Source: SAR202 cluster bacterium
Lineage (GTDB): Bacteria > Chloroflexota > Dehalococcoidia > UBA3495
DNA: 23,219 bases
Direction of reading: 5' to 3'
Assembly (NCBI GenBank): GCA_009392775.1
Contig: VFFT01000084.1
Location: 1-23,219 of the forward strand
Shown here: in pieces, positions 23,012 through 23,219 of the stretch
Layout of the letters: each line of letters begins with the position of its first letter
Numbering within the stretch: the stretch's first letter is position 1
Made by a program: the position numbers and the translations under genes
Notes under the pieces: model-generated
What the model saw: the letters and a program-made list of their open reading frames with translations, nothing else
The model's database searches: none
Told to the model about the DNA's origin: nothing

Positions 23012-23219
23012 GTGAGTGACTCGCATTCGCAGAAAATGATATTGGCGGGGTTCATACAGGCTTCCAATTGCTCGAATTACACGGGGTCTTGGAGGCACCC
23101 AGAGACAGATCATGGTTTTTTATCACCAGAATATTACCAGTCGATAGCTAGGACATTAGAATCCAGTAAGTTCCACTTAGCATTCATAGATGATCGTTTA
23201 GCTATGCCATCGCAATATG
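23012..23219 (+). CDS. NtaA/SnaA/DmoA-type FMN-dependent monooxygenase, N-terminal part (cut by window end)
   Basis: The frame from GTG 23012 stays open to the last base (69 codons). It reads KMILAGFIQASNCSN, GSWRHPETDHGFLSPEYY, ARTLESSKFHLAFIDDRLAM. The pattern W-R-H-P, E-Y-Y/ARTLE and FIDDRLA is typical of the N-terminus of nitrilotriacetate, pristinamycin and dimethylsulfide-type monooxygenases, which need FMNH2 from a separate reductase. AGGA (23001-23004) lies seven bases before the GTG; ATG at 23036 is in frame but without SD. The substrate is unknown. It is probably cotranscribed with the DAO gene. Confidence 0.8.
   Translation, partial: MSDSHSQKMILAGFIQASNCSNYTGSWRHPETDHGFLSPEYYQSIARTLESSKFHLAFIDDRLAMPSQY

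Noticed and set aside
1..23219. Insertion sequences, prophage, CRISPR array, tRNA genes
   Set aside because: No transposase, integrase, repeat-spacer pattern or cloverleaf was recognised by eye in any intergenic stretch.

Overview
The window looks like chromosomal DNA of a free-living, probably marine Chloroflexota bacterium of the SAR202/Dehalococcoidia type. This is an inference from gene content: luciferase-like flavin monooxygenases, a molybdenum hydroxylase, DUF1800/DUF1501 proteins, a selenoprotein and a Pho system in moderate-to-low GC DNA. No 16S rRNA or other phylogenetic marker is present. There is no tRNA, rRNA, CRISPR array, transposase or phage gene, and coding density is high. 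Several genes start with TTG or GTG behind good Shine-Dalgarno (SD) sequences.

Positions 1-2718 hold the 3' part of glycerol kinase, an unrecognised soluble protein, and a convergent HSL-family esterase. Positions 2719-11054 are a phosphate region. Four exact 11-bp-spaced TTAAC repeats (a Pho box) precede pstS-pstC-pstA-pstB, followed by a tiny zinc-ribbon protein where phoU is often found. A NUDT6-like Nudix hydrolase and a CE7-type esterase lie between this operon and phoB-phoR on the minus strand.

Positions 11205-16073 are the most interesting part. A gene that appears to stop at 98 codons is a UGSC-family selenoprotein of 179 residues: its in-frame TGA is followed by Gly-Ser-Cys, by a bacterial SECIS-like hairpin with a GGUCU loop, and by the rest of the domain. 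It is followed by an unassigned 352-residue protein, a stand-alone xanthine dehydrogenase-family molybdenum subunit, and a maleylpyruvate isomerase/DinB-type protein. Together they could be an uncharacterised redox pathway.

Positions 16230-19824 hold a three-gene unit, DUF1800, a six-bladed NHL propeller and DUF1501, all without visible export signals. It has its own promoter and ends at a 21-bp perfect inverted repeat. Positions 19917-23219 hold a carboxymuconolactone decarboxylase-like protein and an LLM flavin monooxygenase (minus strand), then a divergent FAD oxidoreductase and the start of an NtaA/SnaA/DmoA-type monooxygenase cut by the window end; these look catabolic.

Six promoters can be read by eye. 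Five share the -10 form TAnACT and four of those have a TTGAC-type -35, which may be the housekeeping consensus of this host.
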